Below the pieces are notes generated by a model. The model worked only from the letters and a program-made list of their open reading frames with translations. It did no database searches and was not told where the DNA came from. From the NCBI GenBank assembly GCA_012522165.1, contig JAAYKZ010000022.1:1-23154 (forward strand): a DNA stretch of 23,154 bases, in the 5' to 3' direction. The first letter of the stretch is position 1; each line of letters begins with the position of its first letter. A program made the translations under genes and the position numbers. This DNA comes from Clostridiales bacterium. Lineage in GTDB: Bacteria; Bacillota; Clostridia; Caldicoprobacterales; UBA3941. Shown piece by piece: positions 22,872 to 23,154 of the stretch.

Positions 22872-23154
22872 GTTAGTTCCTCCTAAGTTTATTCAATCTA
22901 CTTTATAGCTATGGTATTGAATACATTAATAGTCATATGGCAAAAATTGAAGAAATAAACCCAGCAAGTTTCATCATATGCGGATAAACTAAGCATATCC
23001 ATTCTATTCATACCCTTTAATTTCAAGTTGTATGTAATTTACCCATATTCTCAGAATTAGAAACAAACTTAATTACTTTAAAAGATTAAGAATCTTAAAA
23101 GGAATTATTATATATTATTTTAATAGGTATCAGATAATTTATCCGCTGATATGG
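22872..23154. other. Upstream region of the dehydrogenase, no gene seen
   Basis: AT-rich, with no open frame of note and no clear sigma-A promoter; a possible leftward TTGCCA (22943-22938) lacks a good -10 box. Short inverted repeats ATATGC/GCATAT and AAGATT/AATCTT occur. A 16-codon frame from ATG 22937 has no ribosome site. Confidence 0.4.

Noticed and set aside
22937..22987. 16-codon frame MAKIEEINPASFIICG
   Set aside because: It looks like a protein start, but has no ribosome site and ends at once in TAA; too short to support as a gene or remnant.

Overview
The window is a low-GC, chromosomal stretch that looks like an anaerobic Firmicute, most likely of class Clostridia. Pointers are the strong AAGGAGG-type ribosome sites, TTG/GTG starts, a family-2 GalT, a DUF362 ferredoxin protein, the gap-pgk-tpiA-gpmI-eno cluster followed by secG-rnr-smpB-ssrA, and a CtsR-type operator. 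No species is assigned. No phage, CRISPR array, defence system, tRNA or rRNA is visible; most of the window is core metabolism and housekeeping.

Layout. 1-3.7 kb: tail of an upstream gene and its terminator, then manA (mannose-6-phosphate isomerase), a rhomboid protease fused to TPR repeats, and a DUF362/2[4Fe-4S] protein, all rightward. 3.8-7.0 kb: divergent galT and galK (Leloir pathway; galE is not in the window) with good promoters for both and a palindromic operator candidate between them. 7.1-9.4 kb: an hsp20 small heat-shock gene with a textbook CtsR operator over its -35 box, then ldh (lactate dehydrogenase) and trmL (tRNA methyltransferase). 9.4-15.7 kb: the glycolytic operon gap-pgk-tpiA-gpmI-eno, which turns glyceraldehyde-3-phosphate into phosphoenolpyruvate. 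It has no cggR in front, but has a long leader with repeated 8-mers and several intercistronic hairpins. 15.7-19.4 kb: secG, rnr, smpB and ssrA (tmRNA), the protein-export and ribosome-rescue/RNA-decay block.

19.4-23.15 kb is different. It holds an FAD/NAD(P)H oxidoreductase with higher GC than the rest, then a decayed stretch: a C-terminal methyltransferase-like remnant, a hypothetical gene that appears frameshifted, and the first 24 codons of a gene that stops abruptly. An oppositely oriented beta-hydroxyacid dehydrogenase follows, with no terminator at the join. This looks like an accessory or rearranged segment next to ssrA, a common island insertion site.

Where a longer reading frame was open upstream, I chose the start that has a ribosome site (galK, pgk, gpmI, secG, the FAD oxidoreductase). 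The most interesting non-coding signals are the CtsR box, a palindrome family shared between the hsp20 3' end and the rnr leader, the repeated ATACTATG motif at the gap promoter, mutually exclusive hairpins around the pgk ribosome site, and an ssrA tag ending in AAA. I see no clearly new multi-gene system here.
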